Source: Trema orientale (Eukaryota; Streptophyta; Magnoliopsida; Rosales; Cannabaceae). Taken from it: a stretch of DNA of 64,000 bases. The stretch's first letter is position 1. Every line of letters starts with the position of its first letter. The notes beneath the pieces are model-generated. The model was not told where the DNA came from and made no database searches. It was given only the letters and a program-made list of their open reading frames with translations. Location of the stretch: the NCBI GenBank assembly GCA_002914845.1, contig JXTC01000014.1:1142958-1206957 (forward strand). The letters are read 5' to 3'. The position numbers and the translations under genes are program-made. Positions 52,001 to 64,000 of the stretch are shown here, one piece after another.

Positions 52001-55000
52001 GTTTATGTATTTATATATGCATATGGGTGATAGTACAATAGGGATATTTTTAATTTCCTATCGATAGAGAATCCAATATTAACCATTAGATTTCAATCTG
52101 TCATAATTAAATATGTTGGAATGAACTCAAGTGAGAATTAAGTAATAGCATTGTTTTTTAACTAATAGATTGAAATCTAAACGGTCAATAATTGTTTTCC
52201 CATCAGTAAGGAATAAACAAATTTCTACTGTAATACCTAGATATATACGTATATATGACTATATACACAATATATATCAAGTAAATTTCGTTATGCTTTA
52301 CTGCTTCCAGTGAGTATTAGTACTGTTATGATTTTGTGTTTATTCATAGGTAAAGATATATTTCTCTCTCTACACACACACTCGTATAATGGCCAAATTA
52401 TCTTTACGCTTTAATGCGCCCAGCAAGTATTACCACTTATACAATCAATGGTTTTATGGATTAAACCAAAGACTATTCTTCAAATTTATATCACTGTTCC
52501 AATGGAATCCAGGCAACTTGTAGGTTTTCATAGCCATTTCTCACTCTTGCAATCAGTAACTTGTAAGATGCTTCTAATTTGGTAGTCGCTGACATTGCTC
52601 TCCTTTTTTTAGCTCATCCAGTTCATTTATCTTGATCACTGAGATGCATCCTTGGATTTTAGTATCAGATTAATTTGGGTTCCCTCCTTTCTGAAGACTT
52701 CGTTAGGTGTCAAGATTAGTTATCTAATTCCAATCCCCAAATATTTCTATACATCATTTGTTTGGATTGGTGGTTTGTCTGAGTTTGTTTATCACAATTC
52801 CGACTTCTGAGGATTGTCATGTTTTAATTGATAGTATGGTTTTTATTTGTCAACAGTATGTAGAGGGCGAATGAGTGATTGATAAACATAGGTTGAAAAG
52901 TTTTTCTTTCATGTAAAAATTCTTCCATGTCAATAGGAACTACACCCATCTGATTCAGGATGTTTTTCAATTTGACCCTGGGTTAAGTGGCAAGGTGTGA
53001 GAAGGTAAGGACTTTGGAATGTTGTCATTATGGCTATTTTTTTGGGAGACATAAGTCTTTTTGGGACAGGGTTTAAATATTGGACTGCCCTTTGGATCTT
53101 TGATACTAAAGAATTTCAAAGATTGTCAGTTTACTGATTTGATTAGAGATTGGTGTTTATGTTTGTAATTCTTGATGATACCTTATCATCTTCTGTAGCT
53201 TTTCTAATACCTTTCTTTGATTAGATTCATTTACAGGACTTGAACCCTGAACCACTCACATACACACTCGCCCACCCAACCACTTGAGATAACTTCTATA
53301 ATCTATCAATAAATATTATTCTCTGTTTCTTACTAAAAGAAATATTTGCTTCTTCTTTTCAGTCTATACTTCCATCTAGCCTGGCTGAGTTTCAGAGGCT
53401 TAGATGCAGAGTTGCTTTCCATGCTCTCCAATTCCGACCCGAAATTAGGGAGCTTGGGCACCGTATGGTAGAGAGGTACCCTTTTTGAACCCTTGTCTTG
53501 TTAACATTTGAGCTTTCAACAGTATTTTGATCTGTAGAGCGCTTACGCAGATATTGTTTTGAGACCTTATAGGATTTCTGAATTTAGAAGATTAAGTTGG
53601 TACAGAAAGGTTGCAGTTGGTGTGCAAAGGATTTGGGATTTCTGGGTTTTGTAGCTGAAGTTTGAAAGAATGACTGCTATTTTTCACAAGTTATTCTGAG
53701 TTATTTCTAGAGTTGAATCGTTTGATTTGCAGGAAAATTAGACTAAGAAAAGAAGAATAATAAAAGAGCATTAATGTCACACAATTTCTTTAGCGGTCAG
53801 ACTTAGCTTCACCCAAAAACCTTCTGTGAGTTTTGTTAAATAATATTTTAAGATATTGACAATATTCTGTTTACAAATTGATTTACTAAGTTGTAAGCTA
53901 CTCAAGATCAAATGTAACAAAGAAAAGTAACGTGGCCTGGAATGAACTCATGTTCCTCAAGTATATCTGACAGTTGTTGTATGTCTAGAGTCCGGATACC
54001 TATGGAGTAATTTCCTCTATTTTTCTCAGTCTCTTTTTATACCCTCTTTCAAACAGGTTACGAGCATGGGGCCAGCCTTTCCTTGTTTTTCATCCTGGCT
54101 TAATCAGAGACATGTTGGCATATCATGGTTGTGCTGAACTTTTTCAGGTAGCCGTTCAGACCTTTTCTGCTTTTATTTTTATCCAGGATCAAAGTAATTG
54201 ACAAAATATAGGAATACTTTCCCTTGTATTCAACCTCAGAATGTATAGAACATTATGTAGAAAGATCCTAGGCTAGAAAAAGAAACTTTCCTAAGACCTG
54301 ATCCCCATAAATCAGAAATATTAACTGGCTAAATATACACACTCTAATTACAAGATCTATACACGGATTTGCACCTAAATCTGAGCTGTCAAACATGCTC
54401 AGCTTAATCACACACACACACAGTTTCTAACAGTATTCGCATTTCTACTCCTCTAGCGCAAAGGAAAGGAACTAAAGCACAGCAGCACCAAGTATGAGTC
54501 TAAGTAATGCAACTTTAAGGTTTTGTACAGTATTGCAAATAAGTTTGGGCTTGGGATGGTCCATCATGTCATGATATCTATTCGTTCAGTGGCCCTTAGG
54601 TCAGGTTATGGTCAATCCCCCTTGGCACTTGCTGGCCTGTTAATGGGTGTTATTTAGGCTTGAGTCCCTTTTGGGGCCATTGATAGAATAACCTGCGTGA
54701 GCGTCAGTGCTTCTTTGTACCCTTCTTGGCCTTGGTTACTCATTACCCTGTTGTGGTAATGCATGCAGACAGCCACCGATGATAGCCCTCTTACAAGCTT
54801 TACTTTGTAAATGGCATTTAAATTTGTACTTTCTTCTTCTTGTTCTTTTTTTCCTCTCCCACTTTGCTGCCTCCATGATCCATCACATTTTGGTATTGAA
54901 ACAAACTTGTTTATTTCTTAAATGTTCTAATTTTCAATTACCTATACTTATTCTTTAAGATTGACAGTCTGTTATTTCTGATTCTTGTGTTTTTGAAAAT

Positions 55001-56881
55001 TCTAGTTAACTCTGTACGTCTTGTAGGATGTTCATAGTGAACTCATACAATATCGAAGGGCACAAATGATTAAAAGAGGGATCATCAATGAAGAATTAGG
55101 CGTTGATTCTCACTTACGAAGAGAAAATGGTTCATGCCCTCTCATGCCAGAAGAGGTATGCTTTGTGTTAAATATTTCACATCTTCGCTATCCTCTTCTT
55201 TTGTACTTCATCTTTCATTACTAATTAGAAGTCCTTGTTTCTTATTAAAGAAAAATCATGTGGATTCTCTGGTTTGTGCTGTTTGTTCAATTACATTTTG
55301 GATCATGGGTCAGTTGAAACTTTTTCAACTCTTGAAATTTGCATTAACATCTTATTTGGTGTTGGTAGATCTTTTTCTTTCTAATTTTGATGAAGTAGAT
55401 CTTTTTATTTCTAATTTAAATAATTTTATTCAAAAGTAAAATGGTTTTCCATATCTATCAACCAATACGAAAATCCTATTATTTACTAGTAAATCAAAGT
55501 TTTATTAACTAACAGCAATAATTCAAAGATGCAGAATTATTAACTAGGAGGTGAGTTTTACTGAGACAACTGAGAGTTTACACTATGCAATCCATGCTTT
55601 CTGTGTTCTGTCTGAGATGTCTACTAATATCGGAGACATAGAGTAACCCTGTGTATCCATAGATAAAGAGTTGTTTCCTGTACGCTGAAAGATAGCTACA
55701 TATATGGTGATTCAGAATCAGCACTTTTGAAGGAATTAGTTATTATTGCAAGTGTTTCGTGTTGTTGGAAAGTTAGTGGTACATATTTCAAACTGTAGAT
55801 GAAATTTGTTATAATCACCAATCAATTGAATAAATACAAACAAATCTGATTCTAGATAGTAGAAAACCAAATCTGTTATTCTTCAGGTTTATTTCAATAA
55901 TCCCCATCTGATTTGATAATTGGAGAGTTGTTAAGCACTGAGACACAAACAAACACCAACATGATTGCATTAATCAGGTATGGTCTCTGCAAGGCCAAGT
56001 CAGATTGCAGCTAAGCCCGTTACTTTGAGAATTGTTAATGGTTGCTGATCTATGGACATGTTACTTTAGGAGATGAAGTATAAGTTCAATCTAATTTAGT
56101 TTAATTGGTGTAATCTATGTGAGTAATCAGATATCAAATAGTGGATTATGCATGGAGGGATATGATCTTGTTCCTTCACTTTCCCCCCTTTCTAAAAGTG
56201 GGAACTTATTATCGAAGCAAAGAAAAGCTGAAAAAATGTTATTTACTTGCCTATTCTGTTGTTGAAACCAATGTAGATTCACTTTTATAATTTGACTTGA
56301 GCTAATTAGTTGTTCAAATTTATGCAGGTTGGCATTCTCCTACGTGCAATGGGTTATCCTCCTAAAACTATAATATATGTTGCTGGTTCTGAAACTTTTG
56401 GAGGTCAAAGGGTTCTGATCCCTCTGCGCGCCATGTTTGCTAACTTAGTAGATCGCACTTCTTTGTGCAGCAAAACAGAGTTGGCTGATTTGGTTGGACC
56501 TGAAACACATCTTCCTCTTGATCTCTTTCAATCACCGCCAGCCAAAAGTGAGGAACAACTAAAAGAAGAATGGAAAAAGGCTGGTCCTAGGCCTCGCCCT
56601 CTTCCTCCCCCTCCAGGTAGACCTATCTATAGACATGAAAAAGAAGGTTGGTACGGTTGGATTACTGAGACCGAAACAGAACCTGACCCTTCACCTGTGG
56701 ATCTGAGGATGCAAGCACATCGACTACTTTGGGACGCACTTGATTATATTGTCTCTGTCGAAGCAGATGCCTTCTTTCCTGGTTTTAACAATGATGGTAG
56801 TGGATGGCCAGATGTTTCTAGCTTGGTTATGGGACACAGGCTCTATGAGATTGCTTCTTCTCGAACATATCGACCAGACAG
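49062..56881 (+). CDS. O-fucosyltransferase family protein, 3' end outside window
   Basis: Exons 49062..49232, 49385..49469, 50279..50349, 50428..50516, 50615..50858, 53363..53475, 54057..54147, 55027..55155 and 56328..56881 join in phase: 515 aa so far, last exon ending phase 2 at CAGACAG|GTAAG. A type II membrane anchor (residues ~8-24, WIALFVLLLSFVSLI) suggests a Golgi protein. Family motifs: FGGFANIRSSICDLVTISRL, NATLVIPEI, VAFHALQFRPEI (His/Arg region, about 237-248), YVAGSETFGGQ and FFPGFNNDGSGWPD. It resembles the Arabidopsis At1g53770 type. Plant members of PF10250 are putative GDP-fucose-dependent transferases acting on proteins or cell-wall glycans; the substrate is unknown. An in-frame ATG at 48960 would add 34 residues, but MVFKSKIKW immediately before the anchor is preferred. 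The C-terminus must lie beyond nested transposons. Confidence 0.9.
49233..49261 (+). repeat. GGATTA microsatellite at a splice donor
   Basis: The first intron of the O-fucosyltransferase gene begins GTAGGATTAGGATTAGGATT: about four GGATTA hexamers start at the donor itself. Confidence 0.85.
50859..53362. other. Large intron of the O-fucosyltransferase gene
   Basis: A 2.5 kb intron (GTAGTT..TTTTCAG). It contains the MITE at 52036-52230, a (TA)n tract at about 51882-51902 and no other recognised feature. Confidence 0.8.
52036..52230. mobile_element. TA-flanked fold-back MITE, copy 2, in an intron
   Basis: A 195 bp hairpin element in the 2.5 kb intron between exons 5 and 6 of the O-fucosyltransferase gene. 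The ends CAATAGGGAT and ATTTCTACTG pair; TA flanks both sides (52034-52035, 52231-52232). Inner arms TAGATTTCAATCT and AGATTGAAATCTA match. Same family as 6313-6500. Confidence 0.78.
55156..56327. other. Intron 8 of the O-fucosyltransferase gene
   Basis: A 1.17 kb intron (GTATGC..TATGCAG). No feature recognised inside. Confidence 0.8.
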
Positions 56882-57322
56882 GTAAGAGATGCATGAATTT
56901 TCTTTTAAAATATTTTTGTAACTATTACTATTATATACCAAAGCCAATTTAGATGTTTTGTTTAATGATATATATATATTTTTTTTGATAAGAAACGAAA
57001 TTTATTAAATGAACTTGAAAAGAAAGTACATCTATGGGATGAGATAATCCCAAACATAAAACAACTTCAGATAACTATAAAAGAACATCCCACTCTCTAA
57101 CCAAGTTAGAAACATCAAAATATTTAAATGCACAATCACTCTTAAGCCACAAAGCTACCCAAAATTTAATCCTATCCCACACTTCTCCTTTTAAAGACAC
57201 AACATCCTCAAAAATCCTTCTATTTCTCTCCCCCCGTATAGACCATAAAATTGCCATCATCACCACAGTCCAAATCTTCTTTTTATTTTTGCAACAAAGA
57301 AAGTCTGGCTATTGAATCAACA

Positions 57323-57642
57323 TGCGCAATTATAAAGTAGGAAAATATTATATTTCTGTGTATTGAATGTAAGGATACAATCTCTTTTTATAGGAGTTTT
57401 ACAGAGAGAGAAATTACCTAATAGGATATTCACAATAATTGCACCCTAATTCTAAGAAAAAGAAAATCTCCTAATAAAGAGAATACAACCAGATAATTAT
57501 AGAAAGATTTGCAATAGGCTATAGCTGGAGGATTCTAATGTTAAGGCACATAATCAACCGGATTTTTTCTTATTTCCAAAGTCAAACCTAATCCTCTCTT
57601 AGCTGTCATGTTTACTAGCCTAATCAAATCTGATTTCCAACA
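57323..57642 (-). repeat. Copia element 2, 3' LTR
   Basis: 320 bp, plus strand TGCGCAATTATAAAGTAGG to GATTTCCAACA. The polypurine tract on the minus strand (TTGAGGGGGAG, 57643-57653) adjoins it. Confidence 0.93.
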
Positions 57643-57649
57643 CTCCCCC

Positions 57650-60600
57650 TCAAGTTGGTTTGAAAATATTATCCATGGCCAGCTTGCTCACTAATTTTTC
57701 GAATTGTTTCTTTAGTAAGCCTTTTATGAGTATATCTGCAACTTGTTCTGTTGTAGAAATGTATGGCATACAGATTATCCCGCTATCTAATTTTTTCTTG
57801 AAGTGTTTGTCAACTTCAATGTGTTTAGTTCTATCATATAGAACTGGATTGTGTGCGATTGCGATAGTAGACTTGTTATCACAGTAAACTCTCATAGGCA
57901 ATAAGTTCTTTATCCACAAAACCTCACATATCCCATGAGCAACAATGCAGAATTCAGCTTCTGCATTGCTTCGTGCCACATCACTTTTTTTTTTTTTGCT
58001 GCATCAAGTGACTAGGTTTCTACCAACAAATGTGCAATATCTGGATGTCGATATTCTATCTGTTATACTTCCAGCCCAATCTGCGTCAGTATAAGCTTCA
58101 ACTTTTAGGTGTCCATGATTTTCAAATAGAAGACCCTTTCCTGGATTTCCTTTTTAAGTATCTTAAAATTCTGTACACTGTATCATAATGCTCTTGTCCT
58201 GGAGAGTGCATAAACTGACTAACTGCAAAAGTTATATCTGGACGAGTGTGAGAGAGATAAATTAACCTACCAACAAGGCACTGGTACCTTTCTTTATCGA
58301 CTTGTTCTCCAACCTTGGCTGATTGTAATTTTAAGTTTGGTTCTATAGGTGTTAGCAGCTTTACATCCTAACATGCTAGTTTCTCCTAGTAAATCAAGAA
58401 CATATATCCGTTGAGACATGAATATCCCTTTCTTTTGTCGGGCAAATTCCATCCCAAGGAAGTATTTTAATGAGCCCAAGTCTTTGATCCCAAATTCACT
58501 GGCAAGGGCCTTTTTTAGTCTATTCAACTCAATGCTATCATCTCCGGTTAGGATTATATCATCTACATAGACAATTAGGATAGCAACCTTACCATCACTC
58601 GAGTGTTTGAAGAAGAGAGTGTGGTCAGCTTGACTTTGACAAAACCTGAGAACCTTCATTGTTTTTCCCAAGCATTTGAACCAAGCTCTTGGGGATTGCT
58701 TGAGGCCATACAACTTCTTCTTTAATTTGCAAGCCTTTTCATTTCCTAATTTTCCTTCAAAACCTGGTGGTAGCTTCATGTATACTTCCTCTTCTAATTC
58801 TCCATTCAAGAAAGCATTCTTTGTATCCAACTGATGTAAAGGCCAATTGAAATGAACTGCAAGGGAAAGCACGACCCGAATTGAGTTGATCTTTGCTACT
58901 GGCGCAAATGTTTCTTGGTAGTCAATCCCAAGTGTTTGTGTAAATCCCTCTGCTACCAGCCGTGCTTTATACTTTTCTATACTCCATCAGCCTTACATTT
59001 TGCTGTAAACACCCACTTGCTTCCCACAATTTTCTTCTCTTTAGGTATATCTACAATTTCCCAAGTCTCATTCTTTCGAAGAGTATTCATCTCTTCCATA
59101 CCTGCTGACTTCAAATCTGGATTATCTAGAGCTTCCTGAATAGTTCTAGGAATAAACAGACGAGAGATATTGGAGGTAAAAGCATTATGATTTTTAGAAA
59201 ATTTATCATAAGAGAGATATTTAGCTATAGGATGATTAGTGCATGCTCGTACACCTTTTCGAATAGCTATTGGAACATCAAGATCTGGAAATGGAATTGG
59301 AGTCAAATTCGGGGGTGATGATTGGCCTTGCTCTTCGATAGTAGGATGATTTCTGACATTAGGCCGTCTTCGAGTGTAAACACAGATTTCAGGGGTGGCT
59401 TTATTTTCTTATAGTATTTCTCCCCCTATTTGCGATTCATTAATTTCTGGCAAGGATAGATTAGGATTCCCTTTTTCATTATTTAAGACTCCTGTTTCAT
59501 GAGTATTTTCAGGAAAAAAAAATAAAAAAAAAAAGTCAGGAAGAATAGTAGTAGTTTGCTAAAAAATTTCTTCATTAACGCTCTCCCCCTGAAGGGAATT
59601 TTTGCTAAAAAATGGTGTATTTGCCATAAAAACCATATCCATACTGACAAATGTTTTCTTTGTGTGAGGGTTAAAACATTTGTACCCTTTTTTGTTCGGA
59701 GCAACCCAAAAATACATTTTTCAACTCTTGGATCTAACTTAGATCTTAAATGACTTGGTATATGAACAAATGTAGTGCTTCCAAAAATTTTTAAAGGTAA
59801 ATCAGATGTTAACCGATTTCCAGGAAAGTATTTTTCAAGATATTACAACGGTGTTTTGAATTTTAAAACTTTGATAGGCATTCTATTGATAAGATAGCAA
59901 TCAGTTAAGATGGCATCACCCCTTAAATATTTCGGAACATGTATAGAATACATTAAAGCTCTATCAATTTCAAGTAAATGACGATTTTTCCTTTCAATAA
60001 TTCCATTTTGTTGAGGGGTGTCCCTATTTGTAGACTGATGAATAATGCCTTTTTTTAAAAAAAATTTCCTAAACACTCATTGTCATTGAAATATTCTGTA
60101 CCATTATCACTTCGTAAAATACTAATTTTTGTATGAAATTGATCTTCAATCATTGTATAAAAATCTTTAAACAATTTTTCAGCTTCAGATTTAGCACTCA
60201 TAAGATAGACCCAACATAATCTTGTATGGTTGTCTATAAAGGTTACAAACCATTTTTCTTTCTAGATAAAGTATTAATTTTTGAGGGACCCCAAACATCA
60301 CTATGAACTAAATAAAATGGTTTTGATGCACGATTAGGTTTTGATTTATAAATATTTCGATGACTTTTTGATAATTTACAAGATTCATAAATAAAGGAGT
60401 TGCAATCCACACCTTCAAACAAATTAGGAAATAGATGTTTTGAATAAGGAAAACTAGTCTAAGATGACAAAATATTATTTTTTCACGTACAGGAGTTGAA
60501 CTAATACTACTGCTCATACCCTAAACTTGTTTATTGCTAGATAGGCCATCATCGAAATAGTAGAGGCCATCCACCATTTTAGCACTGCCAATCATCCTCC

Positions 60601-62166
60601 CCGAATTCTGGTCCTGAAATTCACGATGAGATTCAAAGAAGGTTATGCGACAATTAGAATCTCGTGATAGTTTACTAACGGACAAAAGATTACAAAAAAA
60701 TTTTGGGACATGTAAGACAAATTTTAGTTCTATTTTTTCTGATAATTTAATGGAATCTTTTCCTGCAATAGGAGAATAACTTCTATCTGCTATTCTCACT
60801 TTCTTATTACCAGAACATGGAGAATAAGAAATAAATGAGTGAGGTAGATTTGTCATATGGTCAAAAGCACCAGGATCAATAATCCACGGTGCTGAATTTG
60901 AATAAACCGAATAAGCACTAATATTACTACCTGATTGAGCAACAAAACAACTAGGAATACCATATTGGGGATTGGATTTCAGCAGTTGGAGGAGTTGATC
61001 CATCTACTATTTGTTCAGAAAATTGGGTTCAGCAATATTGGCAGCAGTGTTGGCATGGTCATAGGCAGCAATGTTGGCTCAGTTGTTTTTGGAACCATTT
61101 CTGGACTTGTTATCCTTCCAATCAGCAGTTTATCATGAAGCTTCCAGTAGGTCTCCCAAGTATGATGCGGCCTATTGCAGTAGTCACACCACTCTCGGGG
61201 TCGTTCATCACCTCTCTGCTGATTGTTTTGTGGTCGATAAGCAGCCGCTGCACTAACCAGGGCCGAGCTCTCCACGGGACTATTGCCTCCTTTTCTGCCC
61301 AGCATCACACTCCGGTGGCTCTCCTCTCTTCGCACCTTAGAGAAAACCTCACCAATTGATGGTAAGAGCTGCCTGCTAACAATTCGCCCCCATACTTCAT
61401 CAAACTCAACGTTAAGGCCTGCCAAAAACTTGAAGATTCTCTCACTTTCCACCATCTTTTTATTATGGTCGCAATCATCAAGGACTTTTCCATTCATAAT
61501 CATTGAATAGGTCAATATCCTACCACAACCCTTTGAGGATATTAAAGTATTTGGTGACGCTGTCGTCTCCATGACGGATGTCTTTGAGTTTCAACTGCAG
61601 TTCGCACACTTGGGATTGGTTCCCTAAGTCAGATTACATTTGACTCACATTATGCCAAAGCTCTTTGGCAATTTGATAGCACATGTAATTAGTGCTGATT
61701 TCTTCCTCCATGGTGTTCACCTAATGGCATTCTCTACATCCCAATTGGCATAAGCCAGGTCATTCTTCTCAGGCACCTTGGTCTCACCAGTCAAGTAGCC
61801 AATCTTTTCTCGTCCCCAGATGTACGTACAAACGGATTAAGGGCCCGTTTGGCACAGCTTTCAAAGATTTTTTAGGGCTCAAAAGATCTTTTAAGAGTGT
61901 TTGGATGAATTTTTAGAAGATCTTTTTGTATCCAAAAGATCTTTTTAAAGAAGCATGGACCTACCATCTTTTTTAGGAAGATCTTTTTATACTTTTACTT
62001 TAAGAAGTAAAAGCTATCCCAAACAGGCCCTAAGACCACCTCAAAAAATTTCCTTCATTGAGGCGGATGGTGGTGATCTGGTTTGAGTGAGATTCAGAGT
62101 GTGAAATCTTAGGGGTATTTGGTTTAGTGGTAACAGCAGGGGAGATTTTAGAGGTAACATCAGACA
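57650..62166 (-). pseudogene. Copia element 2 gag-pol remnant
   Basis: Order from the right: gag start at about 62166 (MSDVTSKISPAV..), a gag body to ~61015 with a damaged zinc knuckle (CDYC..H....Y, last Cys lost), protease near 60880 with DPGA in place of DSGA, integrase pieces at ~60517 to 59843 ([12 protein letters not shown]), a linker at 59306, reverse transcriptase 58872-58294 (LDTKNAFLNGELEEEVYM, catalytic YVDDII) and RNase H 57979-57650 (TKHIEVDKHF). Pieces lie in all three minus frames and several stops occur. Non-functional; the order marks Ty1/copia. Confidence 0.9.
61841..62030. mobile_element. Tourist-like (PIF/Harbinger) MITE inside copia gag
   Basis: A 190 bp element with ends GGGCCCGTTTGG and CCAAACAGGCCC and TAA on both sides. 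The interior is rich in AAAGATCTTTT-type palindromes. It splits the gag frame a few codons after NEGNFLRW, so it arrived after the copia element. Confidence 0.85.
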
Positions 62167-62231
62167 TGATATTGAAATTGGTAAGAAAGGCTTTTTTGTT
62201 TTTGACATAGGAAGATTTTTTTCAGAGAAAC

Positions 62232-62247
62232 GGTTGCTTTGATACCA
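62232..62247 (-). other. Primer binding site of copia element 2
   Basis: The minus strand reads TGGTATCAAAGCAACC directly inside the 5' LTR, a tRNA-Met type site slightly different from TGGTATCAGAGC in element 1. Confidence 0.88.
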
Positions 62248-62569
62248 TGCGCAATTATAAAATAGGAAAATATTATATATTTCTGTGTATTGAACGTAAG
62301 GATACAATCTCCTATTATAGGAGTTTTATAGAAAGAGAAATTACCTAATAGGATATTCACAATAACTGCACCCTAATTCTAGGGAAAAAAAATCTCCTAA
62401 TCAAGAGAATACAACCAAATAGTTACAGAAAGATTTGCAATAGGCTACAGCTGGAGGATTCTAACGTTAAGGCACACAATCAACCAGATTTTCTTATTTC
62501 CCAAGTCAAACCTGATCCTCTCGTAGCTGTCACATTTACTAGCAGCCTAATCAAATCTGATTTCCAACA
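62248..62569 (-). repeat. Copia element 2, 5' LTR
   Basis: 322 bp, same ends as the other LTR, with a small AGC insertion near 62543. Confidence 0.93.
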
Positions 62570-64000
62570 CAACATTTCTGCACAACCCCGTTGGAACACC
62601 CATCCTGTTTTAAACTCCTTCAACAATTTACTCCACAGCACGTAAGCGAAATCACAGTGAATGAACAAATGATCTGCGTTTTCCGGGTTTTGTCTACACA
62701 TCACACACCATGTTGGGGATAGACTTTGGTAAGGCCTTCTTCTTTGTAACATATCGCTTGTGTTCAATTTTCCGAGCATCAGCAGCCAGATAAATATTAT
62801 TTTTTGAGGGACAATAGTTTTCCATATTAACTTAGAAAACGGGAAAACCAAAGCATCCTCATCACCTTGTAAACTATCGAAACTGGACTTACAAGAAAAG
62901 CCACCACTCACATCTGGTCTCCATAACCTATGGTCCACAACATTTTGATTCAAAGTTGCATTCCCCAAACACTTTATGAGGCTCAACAGGTGATGTAACT
63001 CCCTATCGTTAATATTTCTTATAAAATGATAATTCCAAGACGTCACCCCTTTCCTCAATATCAACGAACTTGGAAATACTTTCATTATGTAGTGAAGATA
63101 TTCTGAATAAAGCAGGAAATTTTGTAGCAAAACATTCATCTTCACATCAGGAATCCTCCCAAAACCTCACATTTTCACCGTTGCCCACCTTAAATTTAAC
63201 CAGCGGTAAATATTCATCATAAAGAGATGAGAGGTAGTTCCATGGACTTCTGAAAGTAGTTCTTAAAGCTGATCCTGAATCCCATTTATTTGAATTAAGA
63301 CCATATTTGCTCCTGATTATTTTATGCCACAGAATTTTTTTTCCATGGGGAACCTCCACAACCATTTTAACAGCAAAGCTTTATTTCTAAGTACCAAAGT
63401 CCCAATACCCAGTCTCCCAAACGATTTAGTGCAGCACACCTCTTCCCACTCTACCAAATGATCTACCTTTTCTCCATCACTTCCTTCCCATAAAAAATCT
63501 CTCATCATTTTTTTCAACTTGTTTGCAATGGACACGAAACAAAGACAAATAATATATCGGTACAGCAGATAACGCCGATTGTATCAATGTTAATCTTCCC
63601 CCACGAGAAAGAAAACCTTTTTTCCAACTTGCAAGCCTTTTAGACACCTTACGCATCACAGGTTCTCAAAACTCAATCGACAGAGGATTTCCACCGAGGG
63701 GCAACCCCAAATATTTTAGTGACCATAAACCTACTTCACAACCTACAAGTGCAGCTAACTCGCCTATGACACCCTCGTCCGTATTAATCCCCAATAACAC
63801 ACTCCTTGACATATTTGTTTTCAGACCTGAAACCTCACAAAAAACATCCAAAATCTTCAATAAGTTGCTTAAATAATTCCTATCGTCATGAACAAAGAAC
63901 ACCGTATCATCTGCAAACTGTAAGTAGGACAATTTCACCTTTTCCAACCCCAGCTCAAAACCTTTAACTACAATATATTCCACAGCTTTATCAACTAACC

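Larger units (their letters stand above)
57323..62569 (-). mobile_element. Ty1/copia retrotransposon nested in the LINE, 5 bp TSD
   Basis: A 5247 bp minus-strand element with LTRs at 57323-57642 (3') and 62248-62569 (5'), flanked by CAACA on both sides (57318-57322, 62570-62574). Joining the flanks restores the LINE reading frame. A primer site and polypurine tract adjoin the LTRs. By eye the LTRs differ at roughly 23 of 318 positions (about 7%), so it is older than the copia at 33637. All coding domains are present but frameshifted, and a Tourist-like MITE sits in gag. Confidence 0.94.
56979..64000 (-). mobile_element. LINE (L1-type) retrotransposon, decayed, continues past window
   Basis: A minus-strand element whose 3' end is marked by a poly-T run at 56979-56986 (the poly-A tail on its own strand). 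Pieces: 56979-57322 and 62570-64000, interrupted by a copia element. From the right: reverse transcriptase with LQFADDTVFF (catalytic ADD), the SGLKTN and YLGLPLGG blocks, WKKGFLSRGGRLTLI, then the zf-RVT part (KIIFIWLLMLGKLNTSDML, HLFIHCDFAYVLW) and the C-terminus LWSIRGERNRRIF. Frame changes near 63150, 63340 and 63500 and a stop at the rejoined junction show it is dead. The endonuclease and 5' end lie beyond 64000. It sits in an O-fucosyltransferase intron, antisense to the gene. Confidence 0.87.

Noticed and set aside
51702..52067. 121-codon plus-strand frame in an O-fucosyltransferase intron
   Set aside because: Encodes Tyr/Ile repeats from a (TA)n tract and runs into a MITE; intronic.

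Overview
The window is nuclear DNA from a flowering plant, almost certainly a eudicot. It is AT-rich, has long intergenic and intronic stretches, GT..AG introns, plant-specific gene families (an LRR receptor-like kinase, a P-class PPR protein, a plant-type O-fucosyltransferase, a plastid-type lumazine synthase) and many transposable elements. I cannot name the species. Exon joins were worked out by hand from splice sites, reading phase and family resemblance.

Genes, left to right: a possible terminal exon of an unidentified plus-strand gene (563-650); an LRR receptor-like protein with a degenerate kinase domain (minus, 2225-5230, two exons); a small TPR protein (plus, 9098-10689, three exons); an intronless, probably mitochondrial PPR protein with 19 full repeats (minus, 13252-15840); a small acidic protein of unknown function (plus, 26057-26563); cytosolic ribosomal protein uL30/RPL7 (plus, 30420-32078, six coding exons plus a 5' UTR intron); 6,7-dimethyl-8-ribityllumazine synthase of riboflavin synthesis (minus, 39427-43146, eight exons, 225 aa); and an O-fucosyltransferase-family protein (plus, from 49062; nine exons seen, its 3' end lies beyond the window).

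The rest is mostly mobile DNA, and many elements can be bounded exactly by target-site duplications (TSDs). There are two fold-back elements with 9-10 bp TSDs (1138-1608, 16661-17172), a ~1.2 kb long-TIR element with an internal ~300 bp duplication (46731-47947), two hAT-like non-autonomous elements with perfect 8 bp TSDs (20558-21257, 43832-44429), a TA-flanked MITE family in two copies (6313-6500, 52036-52230), a solo LTR (18500-19885), and a second probable solo LTR that split a 32 bp minisatellite inside the lumazine synthase intron (40096-41712). A Ty1/copia element has lost gag and protease (33637-38443). At 56979-64000 three elements are nested in the last visible O-fucosyltransferase intron: a LINE, a Ty1/copia inside it, and a Tourist-like MITE inside that. 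A ~150 bp dimeric tandem array occupies 22050-23040.

The genes look like independent housekeeping or plant-lineage genes with no operon-like relationship. I found no defence island, CRISPR array, or evidently new multi-gene system. The most informative observations are the datable nested insertions, the intron-resident LTR inside a minisatellite, the pseudokinase receptor and the fold-back elements.
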